From Arthrobacter sp. zg-Y844 (GTDB lineage: Bacteria > Actinomycetota > Actinomycetes > Actinomycetales > Micrococcaceae), in NCBI RefSeq assembly GCF_024385465.1, contig NZ_JANFLS010000004.1, positions 124,001 to 188,000 on the forward strand: a stretch of DNA of 64,000 nt. The letters run 5' to 3'. Shown here one piece after another: positions 56,378-64,000 of this stretch. A program made the position numbers and the translations under genes. Within the stretch, counting starts at the first letter, position 1. Every line of letters starts with the position of its first letter. The notes beneath the pieces are model-generated. The model was given only the letters and a program-made list of their open reading frames with translations, had not been told where the DNA came from and did no database searches.

Positions 56378-59300
56378 TTCATTCGCAAGTCCATGTCTGC
56401 GCTGTTGTTGTAGCCCATAACGGCGCCTCTTATCTACCCGATACACTCTCCGCGCTGACGGCTCAAACCCGGCCCGCGGACTTCTATATTGGCGTTGACG
56501 CCGGTTCCACGGACGCCAGCGCGTCATTGCTGCAGCTGGGACTCCCGGTCGGCAGCCCGGTCATCGGAGTTCCGGCGCGGAGCGGCTTCGGAGCCGCGGT
56601 GAAGGCGGGCCTGGCCGAACTCCCGGACAACCTGCGCGTCACCGGCAGCGGTTCCGCTTCCGGCAGCGGCACCGAGGACGGCGCCGGCAGCGTGCAGGAA
56701 TGGATCTGGCTGCTGCATGACGACTCGGCTCCGGATCCAGGGGCACTGCAGGAACTGCTTCTAGCCGTTGAGCGCGCTCCTTCCGTAACCATTGCCGGTG
56801 CGAAGCAGGTGGAATGGGATAACGACCGACGCCTGGTGGACGTGGGGGTCAGCATCAACCGGTGGGCCGAAAGGCTCACGCTTATCGACGCCGATGAGCT
56901 CGACCAGGGGCAGTACGACTCCCGCAGCGACATCTTTGCCGTGAACTCCGCCGGCATGCTGATCCGCCGCGACGCCTGGGACCTGCTGGGGGGATTCGAC
57001 CCTGCATTGCCCGGAAGCGGAGACGACATTGACCTCTGCTGGCGGAACCGGCTGGCCGGAAACCGGGTGGTGGTGGTGCCTTCCGCACGGATGCGCCATG
57101 CGGGAAACCGTCCCAACCCCGCGGCCTCCGCATCCGCCGCCCGACGGGCGGAGATCTTCCTCCGGCTCAAGCACGCACCCTTGTGGCAGGTGCCGTTCCT
57201 TGCAGTAGGTGCGGTCCTGGGCGGCATTGGCCGCTTCTTCCTCGGCATGGTGGCCAAGGACCCGGGATATGCGGTGTCCTCGCTGCTCACCAGCGCCGCG
57301 GCTGTCCTGCGCCCGGTCGATCTGTACCGCTCCCGACGGCGGGCAGCGGTGACCCGGCGGCGCCCGCGTAACGCGGTTAACGCACTGCGCAGCGGCAGCA
57401 GGGAGGTCCGGGAGCACCGGCGGACAATGTACCGGGCCGATTCGCCGGAAACTGCCGAAACAGGCAGCGCGGAATACGTCCCCAGCGGGGACACCAATAA
57501 CGATTTCGCCGCCTTGGAAGGTCCCGGGCGCACCTGGGTGGGGCTTGGCGCCCTGGCTGCTGTGCTGTTGCTGGCAGGGTTGTCCCTGGCCGGGCTGCAC
57601 CGGCTCTTCGGCGCCTCGGCCGCGGCCGGAGGTGCGCTGGTGCCCCTGGGTCCGGGCGTGGGTGAAATCTGGGCCGCCGCTACCGGTTGGTGGGCGCAGC
57701 TGGGCTCCGGAGCCCGGGCCCATGGCGACCCCTTCAACTTTGTCCTCACACTGCTGGCGATCGCCGGATTCGGCAACGGCAATGCCGCCCTGCTGATCCT
57801 GCTGCTGCTGGCGCTCCCGCTGGCCGGGCTGAGCGCCTGGTTCGCCGCCGGAGCCTTTACCAGCCATCGCGGGCTGCGCTTCTGGGCAGCCATGTTCTGG
57901 GCAGCGGTTCCCGCGTTCCAAGTGGCCCTGGGCAGCGGCCGGCTCGGCGCCCTGGTTGTCCATCTGCTGCTTCCCCTGACGGTGCTGGCGGTTGCCCGCG
58001 CCGTTGGCTCGGGTGCAGCACCCGGGACCGCAGCACCTGGGACCGCGGCCGCCGGAACACCGGTACCCGCCGGAGCCGCATCCTGGACCGCAGCCGCTAG
58101 CGCAGGCCTTCTGCTGGCCGCCGTCACTGCTGCCGCGCCGCTGGTGTTCGTGCTGGCTGCCGCCGCCGTCCTCCTCCTGACGCTGGGACTGCGGCGCCGA
58201 GCAAGGACCCTGTGGTGGTCCCTGCTGCCCGGCGCCGTCCTCCTGCTCCCGCAGGTCCTCTCGGCGGTGCCCAACCTCCGCGCCGTGCTGGCGGATCCAG
58301 GCCTGCCGCTTGCCTTCACCCGCTCCGAGGCTTGGCAGCAACTGCTCGGCTATCCACTGGCCTTCGACATCAACGGCACCTTGGCGGGCCTGCTTCCGGC
58401 CGGTCCCTGGAACCTGGTCCTGGCCCTGGTGGTCGGCGCTCCGGTTGTGTTCCTGGCGGCCCTTGCCCTTTTCCGCACCCGGTCCGCGCCGCTGGCGAGG
58501 TTGAGCTGGCTGCTGGTCCTGACGGCCCTGGCACTCAACGCCGCAGCATCGTACCTGGGAACCGCTGCCGCGCCGGATGCCGTGGTGACGGCGTTCACCG
58601 GCCCGCTCGTCTCCGCCTGCACGTTGTTGCTTCTCTGCCCGGCGCTGGTCTTTGCCGGCGATCTCCTGTCCGGTGCACGGCGCCGTACGGTTGCGCGCAG
58701 CAACCGCGTCCTGGCCGTGGTGCTTGGAACAGTACTGGCGGCCGGTCCGGCCGCCAGCCTTGGCCTCTGGGTCATCCCGCAGTTCACTGGCAGCGGTTTC
58801 CCCGGAACCCAGAGCCCGGACGTGGCCGCCGCAGCGATCCTGCCGGGAACCAACCTGGAGGTCCAGGGTGCGGAAGCCCGCAGCCTGCCCGCCACGGCAG
58901 CCGATGCCGGCCATGACACCACCCAGTCACGCAGCCTCGTCCTTCATGCCGACGCGGAGGGCAATGTCTCAGCCGCGCTCATGCGGGGCGGCGGGACAAC
59001 CCTCGAGCAGCTTTCGACCATTTACGCTGCCCGCGGGGTAAATGGCGGCGTCGGCAGCGAAACGCTGGCGGACGACGATCCGGCGACTGCCGACCTGCGC
59101 CGGGCGGTGGCCGCGATCACTGCGGGCAGCGGAGTTGACCCGCGGGCAGACCTCGCCCGTCTCGGCGTCGCCTTCGTGGTGCTGCAGGAGTCCGATACGG
59201 CCGCCGAGTTGCTGGCCGGGCGGATGGACTCCGTACCCGGCTTGTCCGCGGTGGGACAAACCGGCTCCGGGTGGCTTTGGCGGGTGAGCGAACCCCTCAG

Positions 59301-59841
59301 CGCAGCCGGTACGGAAACGCAGTCCGGGCTTGGTGCCAGGGCACGCATCGTCAATGCGGACGGCAGCACCGCGGCAGGGGTGCCGTCCCAGGCCGAAGAA
59401 ATCCGCACCTCCATCCCGGCCGGCACGGAAGGCCGGCTGCTCGTCCTCGCCGAACGTGCCGACGCCGGATGGCAGGCCAGCCTGAACGGCAGCCCGCTGA
59501 CCGCAGCGGATCTTCAGTGGGAGCAGGCCTTTGAACTGCCTGCCGAGGGTGGAGAGCTCCGCGTGGACTACGTCAGCGCAGCCTCGCCGTGGCTTGAGGC
59601 GCTGCAGATCCTGGTGATCGGCCTGACCTTGCTGCTGGCGCTTCCCACGCCCACCGGCCAGACTGTCCGCCTTCCCGGCAAACGGGAATTACCCGAGACG
59701 CCAACGGCGGCAAACGAGCCGCAGCCCGCGGCCGGACCGGCACCCGGCTCGGCACAGACGGCCGCAAAAGAGGAATCGCCCGTGCCCCTCGGCGCAGGCC
59801 CGCACCGGGTTGACCGGACCCCGGAAGGAAGCCAGCAATGA
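56377..59841 (+). CDS. giant GT2 glycosyltransferase with multi-pass membrane and exported C-terminal domain
   Basis: About 1154 residues if started at ATT 56377. The GT-A domain (~1-270) begins VCAVVVAHNGASYLPDTLSA with DAGSTDAS and LLHDDSAPDPGAL, and has a GGFDPALPGSGDDIDLCWRNR acceptor-type loop. About 12 hydrophobic helices (~390-760) follow, with an Ala/Pro/Gly-Thr insert near 550, then an exported C-terminal domain (~770-1075), one helix and a Pro-rich tail. The conserved domain begins before any ATG/GTG/TTG: the first is TTG 56527, which would delete the nucleotide-sugar motif, and the frame closes upstream at TGA 56305. ATT 56377 has GGAAGCAGG before it and overlaps the whiB stop; CTG 56323 is an alternative. 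Confidence 0.8.
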   Translation: MHSQVHVCAVVVAHNGASYLPDTLSALTAQTRPADFYIGVDAGSTDASASLLQLGLPVGSPVIGVPARSGFGAAVKAGLAELPDNLRVTGSGSASGSGTEDGAGSVQEWIWLLHDDSAPDPGALQELLLAVERAPSVTIAGAKQVEWDNDRRLVDVGVSINRWAERLTLIDADELDQGQYDSRSDIFAVNSAGMLIRRDAWDLLGGFDPALPGSGDDIDLCWRNRLAGNRVVVVPSARMRHAGNRPNPAASASAARRAEIFLRLKHAPLWQVPFLAVGAVLGGIGRFFLGMVAKDPGYAVSSLLTSAAAVLRPVDLYRSRRRAAVTRRRPRNAVNALRSGSREVREHRRTMYRADSPETAETGSAEYVPSGDTNNDFAALEGPGRTWVGLGALAAVLLLAGLSLAGLHRLFGASAAAGGALVPLGPGVGEIWAAATGWWAQLGSGARAHGDPFNFVLTLLAIAGFGNGNAALLILLLLALPLAGLSAWFAAGAFTSHRGLRFWAAMFWAAVPAFQVALGSGRLGALVVHLLLPLTVLAVARAVGSGAAPGTAAPGTAAAGTPVPAGAASWTAAASAGLLLAAVTAAAPLVFVLAAAAVLLLTLGLRRRARTLWWSLLPGAVLLLPQVLSAVPNLRAVLADPGLPLAFTRSEAWQQLLGYPLAFDINGTLAGLLPAGPWNLVLALVVGAPVVFLAALALFRTRSAPLARLSWLLVLTALALNAAASYLGTAAAPDAVVTAFTGPLVSACTLLLLCPALVFAGDLLSGARRRTVARSNRVLAVVLGTVLAAGPAASLGLWVIPQFTGSGFPGTQSPDVAAAAILPGTNLEVQGAEARSLPATAADAGHDTTQSRSLVLHADAEGNVSAALMRGGGTTLEQLSTIYAARGVNGGVGSETLADDDPATADLRRAVAAITAGSGVDPRADLARLGVAFVVLQESDTAAELLAGRMDSVPGLSAVGQTGSGWLWRVSEPLSAAGTETQSGLGARARIVNADGSTAAGVPSQAEEIRTSIPAGTEGRLLVLAERADAGWQASLNGSPLTAADLQWEQAFELPAEGGELRVDYVSAASPWLEALQILVIGLTLLLALPTPTGQTVRLPGKRELPETPTAANEPQPAAGPAPGSAQTAAKEESPVPLGAGPHRVDRTPEGSQQ

Positions 59842-61550
59842 GCAGGGACAAGTCCGGCAACAAGCCGGGGGAGCAGGAACTTCCTTCTACGGAGGACGAG
59901 GCTGAGCTGCGCCGGGAGGCGCCCGAGGCGGCTTCATCAACGCCTCCGGCGTCCGCGCCGGCCGGCTCCAAGGCCGACGGAGCCACTGCCCGCAGGGCCG
60001 GTTCCGGCGGCGCCAGGACCGCCGGACGCTGGACGACGGGGATCCTGCTCCTGACTGCTTCCGGTGCGCTGGTGGCGGGGACGTCGCTTGTTGGAACCGG
60101 TTCCGCAGGCGGCGCCGTCGATGTTCCCTATGCCGAAGTCCCCGCCGGGCCCCTGACCGGTGTGTGCCCGCAGCCGCCGCGGCTGCTCGCCGGCAACACG
60201 GCCGGTACGGATGCCGAGTTCAGTGCGGAGTCCACCTCCGCCAAGTCCGTAGTGAGCGCGGTTCTCCTGGCTGATGCGGGCAACCCGCTGCCGGCTGCCG
60301 AACTGTCGTCAGTCTCGGACGGTTCGGTCCTCCAAGGCATCGGCGGCGGCACGGAAGCACCGCTCGCTGGAGAGCGGACCGCCGGCGTCGTACGCGAGAC
60401 GCCGGTCTCTGCGGCGGCGCTTTTGAGCGCCGAGCCAACCGATGCCCAGCAGGTCACGGCCGGAGCCACCATGACCTATACCGCCGCAGACGGCGATCTG
60501 GCCGGACTCACGGCGGCCACCTGCCAGGCGCCCGCCAACGACCTTTGGCTGGTGGGAGCACGGACGAACGTCGGTGCCACCGCGGTGCTGCAGCTGACCA
60601 ACCCGTCCCTTACCCCGGCCGATGTCGATTTGGAGCTTTACGGCACTGCCGGTCCGGTGGAAGGGCCGGGTACCCGTGGCATCGCCGTAGCCCCGGGCGA
60701 AACCAAGTCAGTGGTCCTTGCCGGCCTGGCAGCCAACCAGGAGTCCCTGGCCGTGCGGGTGCGGAGTTCGGGCGGACCGGTTTCAGCGGTGATCTCGCAG
60801 AACCTGCTGCGGGGCCTGACCCCCGGCGGCGTGGAGCTGATCCAGCCCACGGCGGCACCCGGTCCGGCGCAGGTGGTCAGCGGCGTGCGCATCCAGAACC
60901 CGGAGGCTACCCGCAACCTGGCCAAGGAAGAGGGCTATGCATCGGTGACGCCGTCACTGCAGGTAGCGGTTCCGGGCGGCAGCGACGCCGTCGTGAATGT
61001 CCGCGTCTTCGGCAGCGGCGGCGAAGCCGTCCTGGCGGGCGGCGGAAGCTACAACGCAGCGGCAGGCACAGTGACGCGCCTTCCGCTGGATACGCTGCCC
61101 GAGGGCACCTACACGCTGGATATTACGTCCGACGTCGCCGTGGCCGCTTCAGCCGTCTTCAGCCGGGGTTCCGATGCCGAGAAGGGAACCGATATTGCCG
61201 TTGCTCCCGCCGGCGAACGCCTGGGCAGCGAGCACCTGGCGGTGCTGGCCTCAGGGGACTCCGCTCTCTCCTTCACGGCACCGGAAGGCGCGTCCGAAGT
61301 GCGCCTCGCTGCTGTCACAGCCGACGGTGTCCTGCTGGCCGAAAAGACGGTGCAGCTCAAGGCAGCCTCTACTACCGTGGTCAACCCGGCCGATCTCGGT
61401 GGACCCGCCGCCGCAGTCCTGGTCAGTGCCACCGGAGCCCCGGTCTACGGGGCACAGATAGTGACCGGGGGAGATACCGGGATCAGCGTGGTGCCCCTGC
61501 CCCGGGGCACTGTAGGCGGCAGCCGCGTACAGGTGGGTGTGGGGTACTAG
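59838..61550 (+). CDS. DUF5719 family exported protein
   Basis: A 570-residue protein of unknown function. A hydrophilic N-terminal tail of about 65 residues precedes one transmembrane helix (about 68-92, TGILLLTASGALVAGTSL), so the remaining ~475 residues lie outside the membrane. That part is beta-rich with Ig-like alternation and few motifs; two cysteines (GVCPQPPRL, TCQAPANDLWLVG) may pair. ATG 59838 overlaps the TGA of the GT2 gene (ATGA), so the two are translationally coupled. It probably works with the GT2 protein in the envelope; no catalytic site is recognised. Confidence 0.82.
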   Translation: MSRDKSGNKPGEQELPSTEDEAELRREAPEAASSTPPASAPAGSKADGATARRAGSGGARTAGRWTTGILLLTASGALVAGTSLVGTGSAGGAVDVPYAEVPAGPLTGVCPQPPRLLAGNTAGTDAEFSAESTSAKSVVSAVLLADAGNPLPAAELSSVSDGSVLQGIGGGTEAPLAGERTAGVVRETPVSAAALLSAEPTDAQQVTAGATMTYTAADGDLAGLTAATCQAPANDLWLVGARTNVGATAVLQLTNPSLTPADVDLELYGTAGPVEGPGTRGIAVAPGETKSVVLAGLAANQESLAVRVRSSGGPVSAVISQNLLRGLTPGGVELIQPTAAPGPAQVVSGVRIQNPEATRNLAKEEGYASVTPSLQVAVPGGSDAVVNVRVFGSGGEAVLAGGGSYNAAAGTVTRLPLDTLPEGTYTLDITSDVAVAASAVFSRGSDAEKGTDIAVAPAGERLGSEHLAVLASGDSALSFTAPEGASEVRLAAVTADGVLLAEKTVQLKAASTTVVNPADLGGPAAAVLVSATGAPVYGAQIVTGGDTGISVVPLPRGTVGGSRVQVGVGY

Positions 61551-61557
61551 ACCTCGG

Positions 61558-62070
61558 TTACAGGGGGCGGAACCGGCCGTAGGCAGGATCAACGGTTTCG
61601 GGGTCCATTCCCATCAGTATCGCCAGCTGCTCCACGATGACGTCATGCACCAGCTCGCTGACGGGCACCAGGGAGCGGGCAGCGGTTTCGACGGCGTGCC
61701 GGTAGATGGTGATGACCGGCGGCCGGTTTGGTGCGGAGGCGGTCCCGGCGCCCAGCGGAATGGGTCCGCCGGAGCGCGCCAGCTCCTCAAGTCCTGGGGG
61801 GATCTCCTCGACCACGAACTGGTAGGTCTGGATCCGTTCGCCCCAGAGCCGTTCCAGCCGCTGCGCTGATTCGAGTACCCACTCGTCGAAACGTTCCGCG
61901 CGCGTGCGGGCACCGGCCAGATGCGGCGGGATCACGTCTCCCCGCAGGCCGCGCCCGTGCCGGTTGCGCCGCCGTTGCCGGAAGGACCGGGCGGGCGCAC
62001 CGGGGGAGGAAGCGGCTGCGGCACTTGACTCATCTTCGAGACGCACCCGGAATGAAGATCCCATGGACAT
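61558..62070 (-). CDS. zincin-like metallopeptidase family protein with degenerate active site
   Basis: A 170-residue protein of the minimal zincin family (DUF1025-type; position of Rv3259). A basic, Arg-rich N-terminal ~45 residues precede the domain, with FDEWVLESAQRLERLWGERI, VVEEIPP and PPVITIYRHAVE. Where the family has HExxHxxGxxxG, this protein reads VHDVIVEQLAILMGMD: only the first His remains and the Glu and second His are not at their usual positions. It is therefore probably not a classical protease. ATG 62070 is leaderless-type. It is convergent with the DUF5719 gene, seven bases apart. Confidence 0.8.
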   Translation of the reverse strand: MSMGSSFRVRLEDESSAAAASSPGAPARSFRQRRRNRHGRGLRGDVIPPHLAGARTRAERFDEWVLESAQRLERLWGERIQTYQFVVEEIPPGLEELARSGGPIPLGAGTASAPNRPPVITIYRHAVETAARSLVPVSELVHDVIVEQLAILMGMDPETVDPAYGRFRPL

Positions 62071-62076
62071 GTAAGA

Positions 62077-62082
62077 ACTCTA
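62077..62082 (-). promoter_or_regulatory. -10 box TAGAGT of the metallopeptidase gene (leaderless)
   Basis: On the minus strand TAGAGT ends six bases before ATG 62070. Confidence 0.5.
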
Positions 62083-62197
62083 ACCGCTGGTCCCAGCCCC
62101 GGGGACCCCTTATCTTTTGTGCACTCGTCTTGCGTCGCAGCCGTGCCCGGGGACCGCGGTTCCGGCGCGCCTGCATCGGCACCGCGCAGGGAGCGGG

Positions 62198-62203
62198 TAA
62201 AGT
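62198..62203 (+). promoter_or_regulatory. -10 box TAAAGT of the DUF3499 gene (leaderless)
   Basis: TAAAGT ends eight bases before GTG 62212, with no ribosome site between. Confidence 0.45.
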
Positions 62204-62211
62204 GATCCTCC

Positions 62212-62601
62212 GTGGAATCCTTACGCCAGTGCTCCCGGTCAGCCTGCCGCCAGCCGGCGGTAGCTACGCTGACCTACGTATACGCCGATTCCACTGCAGT
62301 GCTTGGCCCGCTGGCCACGTACGCCGAGCCGCATTGTTACGATCTGTGTGCCGGCCACTCCGCCCGGCTTACCGCCCCGCTGGGATGGGAACTTGTCCGC
62401 CTGAACCTGGAGGGCCAGCCCCGGACTCCGACCAGTGACGAACTCTCCGCTTTGGTGGACGCCGTACGCGAACAGGCAGCGAAGGCAACGGAAGAGGACG
62501 CCACGGAGTCGCAGCGCGGCGGAAAGCATGCCCTGGAGCCACCCGCCGAGACCCCCGGGACCCGCCGGGCGCACCTGAAGGTGCTGCGCGAGCAGAACTA
62601 G
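62212..62601 (+). CDS. DUF3499 family putative zinc-binding protein
   Basis: A 129-residue protein. The N-terminal ~60 residues hold the conserved Cys/His cluster of DUF3499 (CSRSAC with Cys7 and Cys12; EPHCYDLCAGH with His41, Cys42, Cys46 and His49), which looks like a zinc ribbon, and the fixed sequence LTAPLGWELVRL. The C-terminal half is hydrophilic and variable. Its function is unknown. The neighbourhood (metallopeptidase, WhiB2, manA) equals that of Rv3258c. GTG 62212 is leaderless-type. Confidence 0.85.
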   Translation: MESLRQCSRSACRQPAVATLTYVYADSTAVLGPLATYAEPHCYDLCAGHSARLTAPLGWELVRLNLEGQPRTPTSDELSALVDAVREQAAKATEEDATESQRGGKHALEPPAETPGTRRAHLKVLREQN

Positions 62602-62629
62602 GCACCGCCCTTCGCCGGGCAGCTGGCTT

Positions 62630-62646
62630 CCAAGCGCTAGGCTTGG
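62630..62646 (+). promoter_or_regulatory. inverted repeat around the trm112-sahH -10 box
   Basis: CCAAGC (62630-62635) and GCTTGG (62641-62646) are exact complements around GCTAG. The -10 box TAGGCT (62638-62643) lies within, so the repeat could be an operator for the trm112-sahH unit. Confidence 0.45.
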
Positions 62647-62697
62647 CTGTGATGCGCCGCCCACCGCGGCACCCGATTTCAAGGAAGTGCTGTATCA

Positions 62698-62883
62698 ATG
62701 GCCAATCTGACAGCCGGACTCCTCGACGTCCTGCGTTGCCCTGCCACCGGATCCGTCCTCGTCCAGGACGGTGACGAACTCGTTTCGACCGTTCCCGACG
62801 CAAGCGGCGAACGGGTGCGGTACCGCGTGGAAGAAGGCATTCCGGTTCTGCTGAAGGCCGCCGCCACTCGGCAGGAGGGCTAA
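62698..62883 (+). CDS. Trm112 family protein
   Basis: A 61-residue protein of the Trm112/UPF0434 family, small partners that stabilise methyltransferases. [15 protein letters not shown] and the C-terminal [11 protein letters not shown] give the family pattern. Only one cysteine (Cys14) is kept, so the zinc site of eukaryotic Trm112 is absent, as in many bacterial members. ATG 62698 has AAGGAAG upstream at a long spacing. It lies 37 bases before sahH; since SahH removes the methyltransferase by-product SAH, the pairing makes functional sense. Confidence 0.85.
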   Translation: MANLTAGLLDVLRCPATGSVLVQDGDELVSTVPDASGERVRYRVEEGIPVLLKAAATRQEG

Positions 62884-62920
62884 CCGCCCGGACCCGCCGC
62901 GAACCCGTAAGGATTCCAGC

Positions 62921-64000
62921 GTGAGCATTGACTTCAAAGTAGCTGACCTTTCCCTCGCCGAAGCCGGGCGCCACCAGATCCGCCTGGCCGAACACGAGAT
63001 GCCAGGCTTGATGGCGCTGCGGCGCGAGTACGGTCCAAGCCAGCCGCTGGCCGGGGCCCGAATCGCCGGGTCCCTGCACATGACGGTGCAGACCGCCGTG
63101 CTGATCGAGACGCTGACGGCCTTGGGCGCTGAAGTCCGCTGGGCGTCCTGCAATATCTTTTCCACGCAGGACGAAGCCGCTGCTGCCGTGGTGGTAGGCG
63201 GGGGAACGGCGGCTGAACCCGCAGGCGTTCCCGTCTTCGCGTGGAAGAACGAGTCACTCGAGGATTACTGGTGGACCGCCGAGCAGATCCTTAGCTGGCC
63301 CGAAGGATCCGGCGGCCCGAACATGATCCTCGACGACGGCGGTGACGCCACCCTCCTGCTGCACAAGGGCGTGGAGTTCGAAGCGGCGGGGTTCGTACCG
63401 GAAAACCCGCAGGACGGCGACGAGGACTACTCCTACGAGTTCACCGTGATCCTCGACCGTCTGCGGCGCAGCCTGGCGGAGCATCCGGGGAAGTGGACCG
63501 AAATCGCCAAGGGCATCCGGGGCGTCACGGAGGAAACCACCACCGGTGTGCTGCGCCTCTACCAGCTCGCGGCCGAGGGGAGGCTGCTGTTCCCGGCCAT
63601 CAACGTCAACGACTCCGTCACCAAGTCCAAGTTCGATAACAAATACGGCGTCCGGCATTCCCTTCCGGACGGATTGAACCGTGCCACTGACACGCTTATC
63701 GGCGGCAAGGTTGCCGTGGTCTGCGGCTACGGCGACGTCGGCAAGGGCGCCGCGGAGGCACTCCGCGGGCAGGGCGCCCGGGTGATCGTCACGGAAATCG
63801 ACCCCATCTGCGCACTGCAGGCGGCGATGGACGGCTACCAGGTGGCGAAGCTGGAATCCGTGCTGGCGCAGGGCGATATTTTCATCACCACCACCGGGAA
63901 CAAGGACATCATCATGGCCCGGCACATGGCCGCCATGAAACACCAGGCGATCGTCGGCAACGTCGGACACTTCGACAACGAGATCGACATGGCCGGACTC
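62921..64000 (+). CDS. sahH: adenosylhomocysteinase (partial, runs off the window)
   Basis: The first 360 codons of S-adenosylhomocysteine hydrolase, which splits SAH into adenosine and homocysteine and so keeps methylation going. Visible parts are [33 protein letters not shown], the catalytic-domain sequence [18 protein letters not shown]-like [29 protein letters not shown] and the NAD-binding [13 protein letters not shown]. The window ends in [14 protein letters not shown]. Family members have about 470-490 residues, so about 120 are missing. The start is GTG 62921, with AAGGA upstream. Adenosine formed here could feed the adenosine deaminase encoded at 10167. Confidence 0.95.
   Translation, partial: MSIDFKVADLSLAEAGRHQIRLAEHEMPGLMALRREYGPSQPLAGARIAGSLHMTVQTAVLIETLTALGAEVRWASCNIFSTQDEAAAAVVVGGGTAAEPAGVPVFAWKNESLEDYWWTAEQILSWPEGSGGPNMILDDGGDATLLLHKGVEFEAAGFVPENPQDGDEDYSYEFTVILDRLRRSLAEHPGKWTEIAKGIRGVTEETTTGVLRLYQLAAEGRLLFPAINVNDSVTKSKFDNKYGVRHSLPDGLNRATDTLIGGKVAVVCGYGDVGKGAAEALRGQGARVIVTEIDPICALQAAMDGYQVAKLESVLAQGDIFITTTGNKDIIMARHMAAMKHQAIVGNVGHFDNEIDMAGL

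Noticed and set aside
56761-58914. 717-residue minus-strand open frame inside the GT2 gene
   Set aside because: Gln/Gly/Arg-rich shadow of the glycosyltransferase; no domain, no ribosome site.
56527-59841. TTG 56527 as start of the GT2 gene
   Set aside because: It would remove about 50 residues including the conserved VVVAHNG and DAGSTDAS motifs, which are clearly encoded upstream in the same frame.
62884-62920. SAM or SAH riboswitch upstream of sahH
   Set aside because: The gap after trm112 is only 37 bases, too short for these riboswitches, and shows no matching structure.

Overview
The window is high-GC DNA from an actinobacterium, most likely a member of the Micrococcaceae (Arthrobacter / Pseudarthrobacter type). 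The evidence is a mycothiol S-conjugate amidase (mca), a WhiB-family iron-sulfur regulator, actinobacterial families of unknown function (DUF501, DUF3499, DUF4245, DUF4307, DUF5719, TIGR03089), a FemABX-type bridge enzyme, frequent GTG/TTG starts, and many genes whose -10 box lies 6-8 bases before the start codon, as expected for leaderless mRNAs. Genus and species were not tested by any search. Coding density is high and no phage, insertion sequence, CRISPR array or rRNA was seen. There is one tRNA gene.

Layout. 1-1574: end of a mannose-1-phosphate guanylyltransferase gene and an M20 amidohydrolase. 1864-9075: a nucleoside uptake and salvage operon (BMP-type lipoprotein, double ATPase, two permeases, cytidine deaminase, thymidine phosphorylase). 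After a palindrome-rich gap come a DedA protein, adenosine deaminase and MazG. 12156-17582: enolase, an FtsB-like divisome protein with a histone-H1-like Ala/Lys/Pro tail, DUF501, Ppx/GppA and a membrane-anchored subtilisin. 17652-19220: type II NADH dehydrogenase and a tRNA-Leu(UAA) with a short variable arm. 20000-25575: a branched-chain amino acid ABC transporter split into a binding-protein gene and a convergent livHMGF operon; LivH carries an extra extracytoplasmic domain. 25886-31717: BI-1 protein, GAF-ANTAR protein, aldose epimerase, AI-2E-type exporter, threonine dehydratase and rhomboid.

31749-38088: greA, DUF4307, mca, a one-TM protein, a YyaL-like thioredoxin-fold protein, haemolysin III and a cis-prenyl synthase. 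From memory this is the order of Mycobacterium tuberculosis Rv1080c-Rv1086. 38261-40647: PIN-PhoH protein, prepilin peptidase, Nudix hydrolase. 40726-43143: TetR and a 14-TM drug exporter. 43268-49310: fumarase, carbonic anhydrase, DUF4245, class II fructose bisphosphatase, TspO-like protein and a FemX-like enzyme. 49315-64000: a cell-envelope and purine block (manA, LCP ligase, purE, purK, GtrA, TIGR03089, WhiB2-like regulator, a giant GT2 membrane glycosyltransferase, DUF5719, a degenerate metallopeptidase, DUF3499, Trm112-like protein, and sahH cut by the window end). This resembles the M. tuberculosis manA-whiB2-purK neighbourhood.

Most of the window is housekeeping. The parts least explained by known biology are the WhiB2-GT2-DUF5719 envelope cassette (its glycosyltransferase has no ATG/GTG/TTG start before the conserved domain), the palindrome-dense gap at 9076-9457, the short-armed tRNA-Leu, the LivH fusion, and several strong inverted repeats at promoters (ndh, livK, livH, tetR, whiB2, trm112).
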